Source: Diploscapter coronatus
Lineage: Eukaryota > Nematoda > Chromadorea > Rhabditida > Rhabditidae
NCBI GenBank assembly: GCA_964036155.1
Contig: OZ038422.1
Span: forward strand, 27,923,201-27,987,200
Length of the DNA: 64,000 nt
Direction of reading: 5' to 3'
In this document: piece by piece, positions 28,476-40,531 of the stretch
Layout of the letters: each line of letters opens with the position of its first letter
Numbering within the stretch: the stretch's first letter is position 1
Translations under genes and position numbers: made by a program
Notes under the pieces: generated by a model
Databases searched by the model: none
What the model was told of the DNA's origin: nothing
Seen by the model: the letters and a program-made list of their open reading frames with translations, nothing else

Positions 28476-31400
28476 ATGCCCCAGGTAAAATTTAAGGATT
28501 TTTGGTCGATCGACCGAGGCAAGGTGCTATTCAACGAAACTTTCTTGGATGAAAAGCAGTCGACCATATCCTTCTTTGGGACTTCGGACAAATTAGGTTG
28601 ATATTAAAATTCTATAAAAGTTCAATCTTTTCAAAGCTACTAAAATCATCGTGCTGATACTTGAAATTACGGCACTTTAAAAATCGCGAAAAATTATATA
28701 GATTATATATTTTCAGATAAGTCAACCTTGGACTCGCTTCAAAGCGTGGCTGAAATTTCCAAAGCGATTTTATCGATGACTTCTGCGTGGAGTGTCATTT
28801 ATTATCGTCCAGGTACCATTTTCATAAAATTACTCTTATATTAAAATTTATTGTTTTGTATTAAAAGCCCTTGTAGTTGCCGTCCTATTTTTTATTCTCC
28901 ATACTATTTCTCGGAAAAGGGTGATAAACATATTGGGTTTTTATTAAAAATACTAAAAGCAATTAGGACCTAACTTTAAAATTTAATAATTTTCTTAGTT
29001 TAGACAGTTGATTTGATTCCAGATTTACGAATCCTTTTTATCGGCCGCGATTTGTTCGGTCGATTGTCTTTGGTCTGCACCTACCCCGATTCAGGAATTT
29101 TCCATGTCTCATCATCGGTGCAAAGGGATATTTCCGTAAGTTTTTCCCTTTCAAAGATAAATTTTGCATCAAGAAAAATGGAGTAAACGGATTTTATAGG
29201 GAATTGAAAATGCTACGATGGGATTTTTACGATAAAGATAGGAAAAATTCTAGTTTTATAGCATTTTCTTCTTTATAAAAGAATAGGAAAGAATGCTTTG
29301 CCAACTGATTCAAGTTACGGGGTTTTCCTCTCAATTTGAAAAATACTTGCTTTGTTCGAGGACACAATTTGGATCGACGTGCCCTATGGCCAGGTTTCGG
29401 CTATAAATGTGGATTTATTCGAAGTCGACATTTTCTCCTACCTCGAGGCTTACCCTGATGATCAGGTAAATACTTTTTTAAATCTTAAATTAAAAATTCT
29501 TAGATCTCAAGTCTACTTTTTCCAGGATAGACTCTACAGAGAAATGTTCCCAGGCAAATATCGTTATTTCTGGACCGATCTGAAGCCAGGACTTTTGGAG
29601 GTTGGGGTTTAAAAACTCCCTGAAAAGTTGAAAAATTCAGGTCTCACCTGAAGTCGAGGACCCTGAATCTCCATGTCCCTCAGAGGAATTGTTTCAAGGG
29701 TTGATTCAAGCTACAAGGAGACTTTTGGAATGTAGTGAGTTGAAAAATCAATAACTGAAAGAAAATTATAAAAAAAAAAAGTTCAAATTTCAGATTCATC
29801 CCAAGAAATTCTGAATGAAGGAGAGAAAAATCTCGCAATCGCATTTTCGGGAGGAGTCGACTCTTTGCTAGTCGCACACGGTGTCTTTGAAAGTACATCG
29901 GATTACGGCAGCTACAGTAATCTGCAGATCGATTTGGTGAATGTAGCGTTCGGAGATGATCAGTCGGTGGGCTTTTCGAAGCTTATTTTGGAGTTTATTT
30001 GAAATTTTCGCCATTTCTTGGAGGCTTATTTTGAAGCTAATATTGTAGTTCATCTGGAATTGTGTGAAGATATCGAAGTTTGGAAGTTCCATAAATTTAT
30101 TTTTTAAATTTCAGAGTTGTTCAAAAGCCCCCGACCGAGTGAGAGGTCTTCTCGGTTTTTCGCATTTGAAGCAGAAATATCCGAACCGCAAATTCCGGCT
30201 CATTTTGGCTGATATTTCCGAAACTGAGCTTCATGCCAATCGACCGGTTATTGCGAAGGTTTTTTTTTGTAATTTATATGATTATTTAGAAGTATTCTTA
30301 AAATTTGTGATTGTTCAAGTCGTTTCTCTATAAGTTTTATGAAAAATATAAAATTTGTAATACTTTTTTTTCAGGCAGCCGCACCGAGCACGTCTGTCTT
30401 GGACGATTCCTTGGCCTGTGTCTTGTGGTTCATTTTGAGAGGAACGGGACTGGACTCGCAAACTCATGAACTAGTCAGGTGTGGATTTTAAAAAGATAAA
30501 AAAGAACATGGTCATATTTTTCCAACTGTCGGCTCCCTGTATTTATACAGACGGATAACAAGCACAGACGACTATTTATCAACAAATAGGGAGAGCAAGG
30601 AATAAAGAACTAGCAGAGAAATGAGATAAAGAGCCGTCTATAAATACACGAGATCTCAACTATTCGGCAATATTAAATGATTTTATTAAACGAATTTTTG
30701 ATTCTTAGATTTGTTTGCTTTCAAAAAGCAATAATTCTTCTTTAAATTTGATTTTTCAGTAGCCCTTCTAAGCTGTACTTCGTCGGTAGTGGTGCGGACG
30801 AGCTGTTTGCGGGTTACGGTAGGCATCGAACCAGATACGACAGAGATGGGCATTCGACAGTTGCGGAGGTACGCAATTTATGTCTAAATTTTTTATATTA
30901 CGGCTTACGAACCTTATTCTTTCAAAACGTTCTACGTTTATTCCCGAAGAAAGGAAATCGAAAAAGTGAGCGAACGTATAAAAGAATGAATGAAAATGAG
31001 CAATGATCGCGCTCAATTTCTAAAACAGAGATCAGGGTTTGCGCGATTAAGAACGATGCACAACACCGAAGCAAGGTTGCAGCTGGATGGGGCTAAAGCC
31101 TCTAGCCGTAAAGAACATAAAGCCGTGATATCCAATCCAGTTTTACTTCTTATCCTTCATCATTGTATAGTATATCAAATGATAATTCAATATTCTGTAT
31201 CCAAGCAATTTTTCTTCTCTATTCTTCATCATATCATAAGAAATAATCTTGTTTTTAGGAATGCGCTTTGGAGCTTCGAAGACTGGGCAGTAGAAACGGG
31301 GGAAGAGATGCTAGGGTAGCTTCTCAACACGGCAAACTCCTGCTGTAAGTATTTTAACCATAATTTAGTTAATTTCGTTGTTTTAATTATAATATAAATC

Positions 31401-32027
31401 GATAAAAGTTATATATAAGAGTTCAGTCTGAACAATGTTTTGAAAAAAATTAATTTCAGATCTCCATTCCTTGAGGAGTCTATAGTGGAGTGGGCAAATT
31501 CCTTGCCAATTCTGTCAAAATGCGATTTGTCTTTGCCAAGAGGAAAGGGTGAGAAGAAGATAATTAGAGAGGTAATTAAATTTCGCTGATTCGTGCTAAT
31601 TTAAATAAATTATGCGATAATTGGCGTAGTTAAATGATTTAATTGAAATGTAATAGACTTTTAGATGGTCAAATTAAAAGATATAACTAATGCAACTAAA
31701 TATTAATTAAAATGATAAATTGAGTATATTTTGATGTGATAGGTATTTAAATGGTCAAATAGAATATAACTAGCGGGTAGTTATATAAGATAATTATAGC
31801 AACTAAAGAGATAACTAATAAGCTAATTAGAATAATTAACTTTTCTTAATTGCAGGCTCTTATTCGCTTGAATTCTCCACACGACGCGCCAAAGCAGGCA
31901 ATGCAATTTGGATCCAGAATCGCTAAGATGTCGAATGCTGGCGAAAAATTGAAGGTTGGATTTCTTTCGGATTATAATTTTTTCGAGATATTTTCAGGGC
32001 TCCGATATTTCTAAGCATCTGTCATAA
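28476..32027 (+). CDS. Asparagine synthetase domain-containing protein 1 (ASNSD1-like)
   Basis: About 487 residues from about fourteen exons; human ASNSD1 has 643. The N-terminal part is the second half of a class II glutamine-amidotransferase fold (SAWSVIYYRPDLRILFIGRD, then LFGRLSLVC). The synthetase domain starts near residue 215 with the PP-loop ATP pyrophosphatase motif FSGGVDSLLVAHGV. Conserved blocks follow: VLDDSLACVLWFILRGTG, LYFVGSGADELFAGYGRHR, GRDARVASQHGK, PFLEESIVEWANSLPIL, LPRGKGEKKIIRE and QAMQFGSRIAKM, all in the human order. The usual N-terminal MCGI with the nucleophile Cys2 is absent from this model and was not found upstream, so glutamine hydrolysis is not expected unless an exon was missed. 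The acceptor before DTIWIDV (TTCGAG) is atypical. The biological reaction of ASNSD1 is not established. Confidence 0.9.
30528..30656. repeat. Inverted repeat in ASNSD1 intron
   Basis: CTGTATTTATACAGACGG at about 30537 pairs with CCGTCTATAAATACA at about 30637 after a two-base gap, across a purine-rich loop of about 90 bases. The outer CTC/GAG also pair. It looks like a small foldback element; no target duplication was seen. Confidence 0.5.
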
Positions 32028-32083
32028 TTCTAAAAATTAAATTATGAATGATTTAAATCTTAAATATACTATTTTGGTAAGTG

Positions 32084-32089
32084 AATAAA
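32084..32089 (+). terminator. Polyadenylation signal of the ASNSD1-like gene
   Basis: AATAAA 57 bases after the stop codon. Confidence 0.6.
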
Positions 32090-32359
32090 AGTTTAAATAA
32101 GAAAAAATCGAAATTTTGAAAATATACAAATTTATTACACGATGAAAAATAATAATGGGGCATCACAGTTTGAATGACAATAAAGTTCGATATTTTCTGT
32201 TGAAAATCTAGATTCACTTATCTTGGACTGACTTCTTGGTTTGATAGATTTTAATATCCACATTTGAATATCATAACGTTAACCTGAATTTCTAAATAAA
32301 ATACTTTTGCTGAAAATTTAGATAATTAATAATTAAAGAACAAATATTAAAAAATTATA

Positions 32360-33000
32360 TTAAATTTTTTTAAAAATAAATAAATATCTGACTTTTGCGC
32401 ATTTGAGTAATAGGAAATGACCCATTTCATAGGAAACTCGAGAGCCGAAGCATTTTCCGACAATGACATGCCAAGTCGCGCCCAGTTGCTTGTCCAATTC
32501 TTCTTTTATAAATGCGGCTACGTCCTAAAAATCTCACTTTAGAAAAGTTATTTTTGGCTAACTATTTCTATTTTATAGTAAAATATTCTAGAAGAATACT
32601 TTCTCTGAAATTTTTGTTTAAAATACACATTTCTGCAAGGTAATTTTAGACATTTCGAACATCCCTGAGACTTTTTTAAGAGCAGAAAGAAACTCGATAG
32701 TCCCGTAAATTTGTTGCAGGATAGAGAAAGATCGATTCTTGCAGAAAAAATATGATGAGATAAAATTGATCATGAAGATCTCAAGTTTTATTGGATTTGA
32801 CACTTCATTCGAATAGAAAATAAATTTACGAAGATTAAAATTTTATTAATCATGACTTGGTAGTTTTTATTTAAAACTTCTAAAAATCCCACCTTATCGA
32901 TATTATAGAGCCTCTGGGCCTCTTTAACCACCTCTAAGACGGTGTGTTGCTCCTGTTCTTCCATGTCCGTCTCTTTCACTTCTAACTTTTCGTCCGACAT
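32360..33000 (-). CDS. Dynein light chain, LC8 family
   Basis: Two exons (32893-33000 and 32360-32524) joined in phase 0 give 90 residues, the usual LC8 size (89). LC8 proteins are homodimeric hubs that bind dynein intermediate chain and many other partners. Recognisable family blocks are EVVKEAQRLYNIDKDVAAFI, KEELDKQLGATWHVIVGKCFG and SRVSYEMGHFLLL. The histidine in TWH and the G-x-x-F/S edge strand are present. The N-terminal 15 residues are acidic and unlike canonical LC8, and the C-terminus (RYLFIFKKI) also diverges, so this is a divergent paralog rather than the conserved DLC-1 type. A 368-base intron separates the exons. The gene converges on the ASNSD1-like gene. Confidence 0.92.
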
Positions 33001-35139
33001 TTTAATTTGGTTATCTCAAATTATAAATAACTTTAAAAATCAAAGCAAATATTAAAATAAATAATAACAAATTCCAATAAGATTAGAAATTTCGAGAAAT
33101 TAAATAACGGTCTGAGAAATATAAAATATTTTGAACAGATTTCGATAAAGCATTAATATTGATGAATTGCTAAAGTTCTTGAAAATGGGATGTCTAAAGT
33201 TAAAGAAAGCGATAATAATTTGAAAGCTTCGATAAATCCTGCACTTTGATAAACTGATAACGATAAAGGTCGTCTGGGAAAATCTTCATGATCGGAACTC
33301 AGACTCAGAGTCAAACAAACCGAGAAACGACAGCTGGCAACACAAATGCAAAGAGTAACACAAAGCTGATAAAAAGAAGACAAGTGACGAAAAATTGATT
33401 CCCCTTTGAAAAATCCGCAAAGGTACCTCCTAAAATCCACAAAAATTCGCATAACTACCCTCAAAATCCGAAAAATTCTCCCTAAAATCCGCAAATTTCC
33501 GTAAAACTGCCCCCAAAATTTCCCGCATATCACTCAAACCTGCCCCCTTTTTTTTATATACCTGGGCTCGAAAAAATGTTCGAACCTAGGAATGCCCTTC
33601 TGAAACTCTCATTGATTGACATTTTGGCTATTATTATTCTAAAATCTTATAATTTTCAAAAGTTAGGTCAGAATCATAATTTTTGAAGGATAATTGATAA
33701 AAAGCGATCTGAGCTATCATTTCAAGGTAGTATAGCTTGAAAATTCAACTTTTCTAAAAAGATCAAAACAATTTTCGATTCATATTTTGAAGAGTATTAT
33801 ATAATCAGGCTTTTTTTGCGTATAAAAATGAAAATATGATAGAATTGAGATTTCGAAGTCCAAATATCCGAGTTTAATGAGCTTTAATTGAACTAGAGAC
33901 ACAAGAGATTTCTCGCAAGATATTTGCAAAATAGGCTATAAAAGGCTCGGCGTAAAATTCGAAAACCGAAGGCTCAGTGCATGTTTTATAGGAAATCGGT
34001 GAAATTCCATTTACTAAACGATGGTGAAAATTCGCATTTTTCGGTTCAAAATGGAGAATTTGCGTGATATAATCTTAAAAGATACCCAAAATTGAATGTT
34101 GTATAAATCCGTTTTCAGCCATATACTTTATCTATCATATGACGAGAAATATTAGGCAACTTCTATCGAAGTAAATATGAAAATTCCGACACTTTCCGAA
34201 ATTGGAAGAAGCTCCTGATGCCCAAATTTCATTGTTAAATTCGCCGTTGAAAATATGTTCGTATAAAGAATTCGAAAATATACCAGCCAGCTTTTTGGGT
34301 CTATGATTAACCATGTGTCTAGAAATATTTCCTTAGTTATAGAGAGAAGATAGACGAAGAAATTCAATTACACCATTTTCGCGATGATAGATACTATGCA
34401 CAAGGAACGCGCTTGCGATGGACGTTCTAGACAACAAAGTTGAGGATTTAAAAATTATGCCAGCCGGTTTAATCACCTATGCTTAAGCATTAGAAAAATT
34501 CTTTAACTATAAATAAAGCCGTTCTTTATATAGGATAGAACGCTAAAATAAGATGGGCTTAACTCGAAATTAAGGGCTTTTTTTTTTTTAAATTTAAGTT
34601 AGGGAAGTATAGCTCGGGTGTTATAACGCCTCTGGCATAGCTTGGATGATTGAATTAGAATAGGAAAAGAAATAGAATGGCGAATTTAGAGATCGTTAAA
34701 GAAAGAGAAATATGAAGTTAGAGAGATAGGCGAAATAAAGGCGATATGTGAAATGATAGGTGTGACGTCATTAAGAGAAATATCGTTAAGACGAAGGAGA
34801 GAGGAAAGAGAAAAAATTACAACTTTAATCAGAGTCTGGAATGAGAGCCAAGAAGTTCACATTAAAGAATGAAGGTCAGAAATTTTGAAAGTTGTAATAA
34901 TCTTAAAATTATTTATTTAAAAAAAAGTAAAAATTATAATAAATACGTTGAGCAAGAATGGCAGAATCTTTTCTTCAATATTCAACAACAAGCATCAAGA
35001 AAATGGTTAGCCAATAAGTTTTTGAAATTCAAAAAATTAGCATAAAGCTCAATGCTATTTTCCCATAGAAAAATATAATATTGCTGGGTAAGTATGCTAA
35101 TTTCAATCCCAAAAATTTATTGGATAACCTAAAAAATTA
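33001..35139. other. Intergenic region dynein light chain - ceramide synthase
   Basis: AT-rich, with no convincing exon on either strand. It should contain the light chain promoter. A tRNA-like D-arm word (TATAGCTCGGG) at about 34609 has no matching remainder. Confidence 0.5.
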
Positions 35140-37480
35140 TTATTCCTTTCTCGGAATACGCCTTCGACTTTTTGGACTTTCAGGTTCGTCTTCTGAATCG
35201 TTATCCACCGATTTATCAGAAACTCTCTTCTTTTCGCGCTTTTTCGTGACTAGCTAAATTTTATCTTTTCAAAAATGGATTTTTAAAACCTCCTTACCTT
35301 CCTCCTATCATCGCTATCTTCGAAGTCTGATTCGGAATCGGATCTGAAAATAGAATTTTTTTAAATTAGCGCATCTAGAAATAACACCATTTCAAATAAT
35401 TTTAAACATCTCTAATTCTTACCTAACATCCTTAGGAGTTTTTCCGCTGATAGCTTTTGCAAAAATCTTCAAAATAATGAACGTCCAGAAGATATGCAGT
35501 AACAATAGCGCTGCTAATAACATAATAATACCTCTTGGAACATATGGGATCTAAATTTTAACAAAATTTAATTAAAAATGAATTTCCCTACCTGAGTGAA
35601 ATCCCAAACATCATAATCAGGCTGAATCAAATTAGCAGCTTCAAATAAGGCAGATCTTATAACTACGAATGGATAATACATTAGTCTAGTTATGATCCAG
35701 CTAAACATAAAATTAGAGATATTTTAAAGGGCTCATAGAAAAAGACACCGGGTTTTCTAAGAAATAGTATGAGAAAGCAAGAGAAGAAAAGAAAAAAGCC
35801 GGTGTCTTTTTCTAACTGGTGTCCCGGTGTCTTTTTCTACGAGCCATTTTAAAGTTTAATTAACCTCGAGAAAAAGCATCCGTAAAGAATATAAGTGACG
35901 GTGCTATTGTTCAAATCGTATCGAACGAATTTACCGCCCTCCAAAAATATATCCGCCACATCGTGAGACACTAGCACTAACGTCCCTACTCTAAATATGT
36001 TCATTTTTGTGAAAGTAGAGGCAATTAACATACCTTACAAAATTAATGGCCCAACTAGTAGATAACAACGCTATCGTAACGATATGATGTATCATTAGCT
36101 CCCAAAAATCCGATCTTTTAACGTCCCAAATTGAAGCGATTATCAACGAGTAGTAAAACCCTGCCTCTAACATGTAGTACCACCTACAATATTATTTTGA
36201 AGATATTTTATTCCCGACTTATTTAATTCCCTTCAAAACAAGTTTCGATTTTATAGCCTTGAAGGGAATTGACCCCAATAGTCAAAAATTAGAGGGGGCA
36301 TCCTCCATTATATCCACTCTTTCAAGGTCGAACTAGACAAATTACTCTAACCGAGGCGGAAATAGTCATTTTAACGTAGTAAATAAATTAAATTTTAAAA
36401 TACTGCAAAGTCGAAAATAGAGGTCCATGGACTTCTGTTTTCGAAATCCTTTAAGGATGAACTCCTATTATAGGTTTTATGATGTGATTTTACCCACCAA
36501 ATGGAATTTGGCACTGGATGAAAGGGGTATCCGATCCAACAGTCTTTCACGTCCCAGAGCCATGATTTATCAAACAAAACTATCACTCCATACGTAAATG
36601 CAGAAAAGTAAAAGCTGAATGTTTTATTTATTCACTAAATTTAATTTAGTAATTACCTAAATCTCGAAAAGCACTCTAGAATCCGTTTTGCTTTAGAATT
36701 ACCCGCAAATCCGCCAGATAGATGGTCCCAGATCTCAAATTTTTGTTTTTAAATCGACCTTTTGAATAGCTATGATACATAATTTATATATGGTTGCTAA
36801 AAGCTCCTATTTCATTCACAAAATATATTGTTTGAGCTCTAAGTATTTGTGAAGTTCACATAATTCATGAAGTTTCAGAATTTCCGAAGTCTAGCATAAT
36901 ATTGTGGTCTCTACATTTTAGACCTGCCCGAAATTGGGCATTTTATTATGAAATGTTAGAGTTTAAGAGTTACATTTTCGAATAGACTAGTGTTTCCATA
37001 GTGGCCTCGTAGCCAGAGCCAAGTAACGCCGACGAAAGACTCCCATAAAATTCTGGAAAATTTTTATTTTAAAAAATGCGAAGTTTTCAAAATAGCTAAA
37101 TTTTCAAGTAACAATTCACTTTTCGATTTTTCTGTTACTAGTTTTTCACACGAGCAAATATCATTTCTCTATGACTAAGTAATCAATACTCAGATCGAGA
37201 GTGATTCATTTCCTGGTTGCGGAATAAAATGATACACAGTCGGCAGAAAATGACGAAGATCTTTCGAAGCTCATCAAGATTCATATAATATTTCGATTTT
37301 TATTTCAAGCCATAAAAATCTTACTAAAAATCAAATATTCATTGCTTACCGCAAAATAACTAGCGGTATAGCGAAATATAGGGGGTAGATTAGGTCGTTG
37401 AATTTCGGCGGAATCTGATGCCACTCGACGTCCCTTGGCAGCCAATATTTCGGGTCCCAGAAAGACGCCCAAAACGACAT
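35140..37480 (-). CDS. Ceramide synthase (Lag1/CerS, TLC domain)
   Basis: Ten exons give about 358 residues, similar to nematode HYL-1/HYL-2. Ceramide synthases acylate sphinganine or sphingosine with acyl-CoA in the ER membrane. The N-terminus FWDPKYWLPRDVEWHQIP is typical, followed by the first membrane segment (LIYPLYFAIPLVIL). The TLC domain runs from about residue 85 to 305: FRFYFSAFTYGVIVLF, then WYYMLEAGFYYSLIIASIWDVKRSDFWELM, and the catalytic-type double histidine in IHHIVTIALL (about 168-169). The motif VLVSHDVADIFLEGGKFVRY and the last membrane segment GIIMLLAALLLLHIFWTFII complete it. The tail is acidic and serine-rich with a basic end (KSRRRIPRKE), a likely phosphoregulated ER tail. 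No Hox-like domain is present. Start 37480 was chosen by family length; the frame stays open to 37543. Confidence 0.94.
35721..35854. mobile_element. Foldback MITE with 9-bp target duplication in ceramide synthase intron
   Basis: A 116-base element (35730-35845) starts GGCTCATAGAAAAAGACACC and ends with the inverted copy GGTGTCTTTTTCTACGAGCC; the 23-base ends differ at one position. It is flanked by a perfect 9-base direct repeat ATTTTAAAG (35721-35729 and 35846-35854). An extra CCGGTGTCTTTTTCTA copy lies just inside the right end. A duplication of 8-10 bases suits hAT or Mutator-type elements. Confidence 0.85.
36225..36270. repeat. Perfect 12-bp inverted repeat in ceramide synthase intron
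   Basis: AATTCCCTTCAA (36225-36236) and TTGAAGGGAATT (36259-36270) are exact reverse complements with a 22-base loop. Confidence 0.8.
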
Positions 37481-38940
37481 TTCACGGACTTTAGACAAAA
37501 ATTGCGGGAATGCGCTCGAAAATACGATGACAAATATATGCACCGCAGTCTATTTGTCCGATGCTGCGACCCAAGTGAGTGCTCCCTCCGCCTTTAGCTG
37601 CCTCGGGGCTGAAATAGTGCGGCTTTTTGAGAGGTAAAAAAGATGCAGACGACGACCGTGCGCAAACTCGCCTGAAATACGGCACAAATCAGACACAAAA
37701 GCCAACGAAGAAAGATAGTTTTGCATTAGAATAATGAGATCATTGTAAAATTCACTAGGTTTAAATTTCGCTCATTAAAAAAATTATGTAAATTTTGAAT
37801 AGTTTATAAAAGCTAATTTACAGTGAACTATATAAAGCTATTTGAGATTAACAAAAATTTCTTCCCTTAAGAAGAAACTTATAATTATCATTCGTTTTTC
37901 AAATATAAAGGTTCAGGTTAAATATGCTACACATCAGCGATAAGTGAAGAGTAGGGAATGCTCAGATAAGATACAACGATGACTAAACAAATATGGCAGT
38001 CATCATTACATTTTAGAGGCAGAAAGATGCAGACAATGTGCTAATGATATCGAATGAAATGGGGCGAATTCAAAATGCATAGACCAGAAACTAGCAAAAA
38101 TTTAAATGTCTGCTGCGTCTTGAAATTGTACTTCTAATAGACTAGAGAACGGAGCATTTGAAAATGTGATCAGAATATTCATTGTCAATGACCGGTTACT
38201 TGAGACAAAATTAATGATGCACAAATTCGAATATGCTAAGTGCACATTACGTATTGCAAAAGCTATCAGTCATTGCTCCAATCGATGAAGTGCCATCTAT
38301 TCGTCTGCAAAAACATGCTAATTTTCATGCATTTAATATTTTCGTTTCTTTTATTTTATCTCAAGTAGTCATTTATTGACAGTACCTTTCACAGCTATAT
38401 TTAGGAAGCGCAAAAGGGTTCACAAAATTTATAATTTTCCTGATTTTTCTGCTCCGAAAATTCAATCTTGATGTAACTAAAAGATCTGTAAAGAAAACAA
38501 AATTTTAAAGATCATTTTTGATCGGAAGATTCCATCGAAAGTGGTCATCAAAATGAACAGGGCTTCGCTTTACAAAAGAAGGCATTAACACCTGCCAACA
38601 CCGGAATTTTTGGATGAGTTTTGATACAGAACCACCTCATTGGGTGGTTCCCCGGAGTCATATTACGACTTTTTATGTATCTCCATTTTGAAGGATACTT
38701 GCTCCCTATTTTTGGAATTTCCAATGGTCAGTTTTTGAATAAAAGCGAATAATGCGAAGGGGCCGAGTTTACAATCCCTAGTTATTCTCTATTAATAAGG
38801 CAATGGCATTTCAGAAAATTAAAATATTCCGCTTCTCCAATATTTTCATCGGAAATCCATCAAATTCTCAACCTGCTCAAACTTCACTACCACTTCGTCA
38901 TTTTCATCGTTGAGCGATCGAGGCTTCCGAAGACTGAGCG
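37481..38940. other. Divergent intergenic region
   Basis: Lies between the starts of the ceramide synthase (minus) and the acidic protein (plus) and should hold both promoters. It contains a perfect 8-bp hairpin at 38629-38650. No gene is seen. Confidence 0.5.
38629..38650. repeat. Perfect hairpin GAACCACC-TCATTG-GGTGGTTC
   Basis: Eight-base-pair stem with a six-base loop in a non-coding stretch; no following T run tied to a gene end. Confidence 0.8.
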
Positions 38941-39882
38941 ATGTCGACCGTCTCGCCTGAGTCGCCGAATTCGATTGAGTCCGTTTGGACTGCGTTTGGA
39001 GGTTAACATCGAAATTCGACAACAGATTCTGCCATTTTTGTCATTGTTTTGCGGAAACAACAACAGAGATGACATAATCTTGCTCTAGAATATTGTAGAG
39101 GATTGTTGAAAACCAAAAGATATCACCATGATAAGACATTTGAAGAAAGTGTGGAAGAAGCTATGCCTTGCTCCCATAAGGGCTATTGAGTCCAAGCCAT
39201 GGTGTTTCACGTTTTCCAAATAGTCTTGAAAATCGCCGAATGGTTGTAATTTCTAGAATTCAGAGTCGGACTTTTCGGTGTATTCGCCTCCGAACTCTGT
39301 GACAGAGGTGGAGTTATCGGATTTGTTGCTGGACGCGATATCCCCGATGATGACTGCGGCCGAGACGCAGGAAGTGTCGTACGTCGAAACGGCCATCGAG
39401 CTCTACCTGATTAGTGAGGAATATTCGCCGCAGAACTCGGTGTGCGTGGTCGAGATGCCGAGCAGTATGGAGATCGCCGTGTTGGCCGCGCACGCACCCG
39501 ATCCGCCATCCACGATCACTGCCAAAGAGGAGGACACATACTCCGTCACCGAGGACGACACTCAAGAACCATGTAGGAATATAAAAGTTCGAACTTTGGA
39601 ATTCTTTCTCTAAAATTTCAAAGTTCCAACTTCATTTCATTCAGATGTGAAAGAAAACATGCTATGATTTGATCATTTTATGCTGCTCAGAATTGAACAT
39701 GGCAAAATTGGTTAGAACTTGGCGCAATTTCTTTGAAAGACTTTTCGTCAGACAGATTTTTACCAAAAATGAGCAAATCTCGAAATTATCGTCGACTTTC
39801 AGCTGATCCCAAGCCAACCAACGAGGACTTCTCGTACTACGAGCCGAATCCGTCGGTGATCGAGGTGGACATCGAGCAGTGA
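38941..39882 (+). CDS. Unknown acidic 149-residue protein with internal repeats
   Basis: Three exons (38941-39001, 39264-39572, 39803-39882) join with consistent phase 1 junctions to give 149 residues. The protein is strongly acidic and rich in S, P, T, V and E. It has no signal peptide or membrane segment. A degenerate repeat is visible: FSVYSPPNSVTEVEL, EEYSPQNSVCVVEM and FSYYEPNPSVIEVDI, each aromatic-S-P-x-N-S-V-x-x-V-acid, with a weaker fourth copy around EDTYSVTEDD. The composition suggests an intrinsically disordered protein. GC content and codon use are higher than the surrounding DNA, supporting real coding. An in-frame TGA lies just before the ATG. I do not recognise the family and assign no function. 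Confidence 0.8.
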
Positions 39883-40531
39883 GCCGTGCGACCCAAGGAG
39901 CAGTCTACAGAGCACTCACCTCTTTTCATCAACAAAGCTCCACAACATCGTCAAAGTTTCTCCAATCAACCGCACCATATCTCGCCAATTTCTGTCTCTT
40001 TGGAATGCTGTGCGTCGGTCAAACTTTGATTTTTTTAATATGAATTTTTACCGATGCCCAGAATAAACCGAATGATGCAATACCATTTCTCTCCATCTCT
40101 TCTTCTAGAAAACATACAATAAATACATCGAAATGGTAACTTATTTGGTATCAAGTTAATCGTACCGTCGCTACTACACAAAGTCATATGAGTTCCAAAA
40201 GTTGCATTAACAGGACATGCTCGAGAATACTAGCTTTCAGAAAAATCCAAGATTTTCGAACCTGTGCTTTTGTTCTAACAAGTTACGCCCGAACCCGAAA
40301 CACTACAGAAATTTGTCTAAAATAGGCAAAAACTTCATTTTCTGCATTTCTACTATAGATCTTCGTTATATCAAGGCTGATATCTAATTACGACTTCAAA
40401 CGATTCCAAATAGTAGTAAACAATGTGAAATGACATAATCTAACGATGAATCATACAGATAAAATCTCCGATTTACGTAGTAATAATTGAGAAAATCCAA
40501 AGTAGGCCGATTTTTAATTGAAAGAAAAGGA
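39883..40531. other. Intergenic region acidic protein - sulfotransferase
   Basis: Contains the 3' UTR with AATAAA at 40062-40067 and the upstream region of the sulfotransferase. No gene is seen. Confidence 0.5.
40062..40067 (+). terminator. Polyadenylation signal of the acidic protein gene
   Basis: AATAAA 180 bases after the stop codon. Confidence 0.6.

Noticed and set aside
34605..34680. tRNA-like D-arm word TATAGCTCGGGTGTTATAACG
   Set aside because: No matching B box, anticodon stem or acceptor stem could be drawn.
39314..39565. 83-codon minus-strand ORF
   Set aside because: Antisense of the acidic protein's main exon; H/R-rich composition typical of a reverse-strand shadow.
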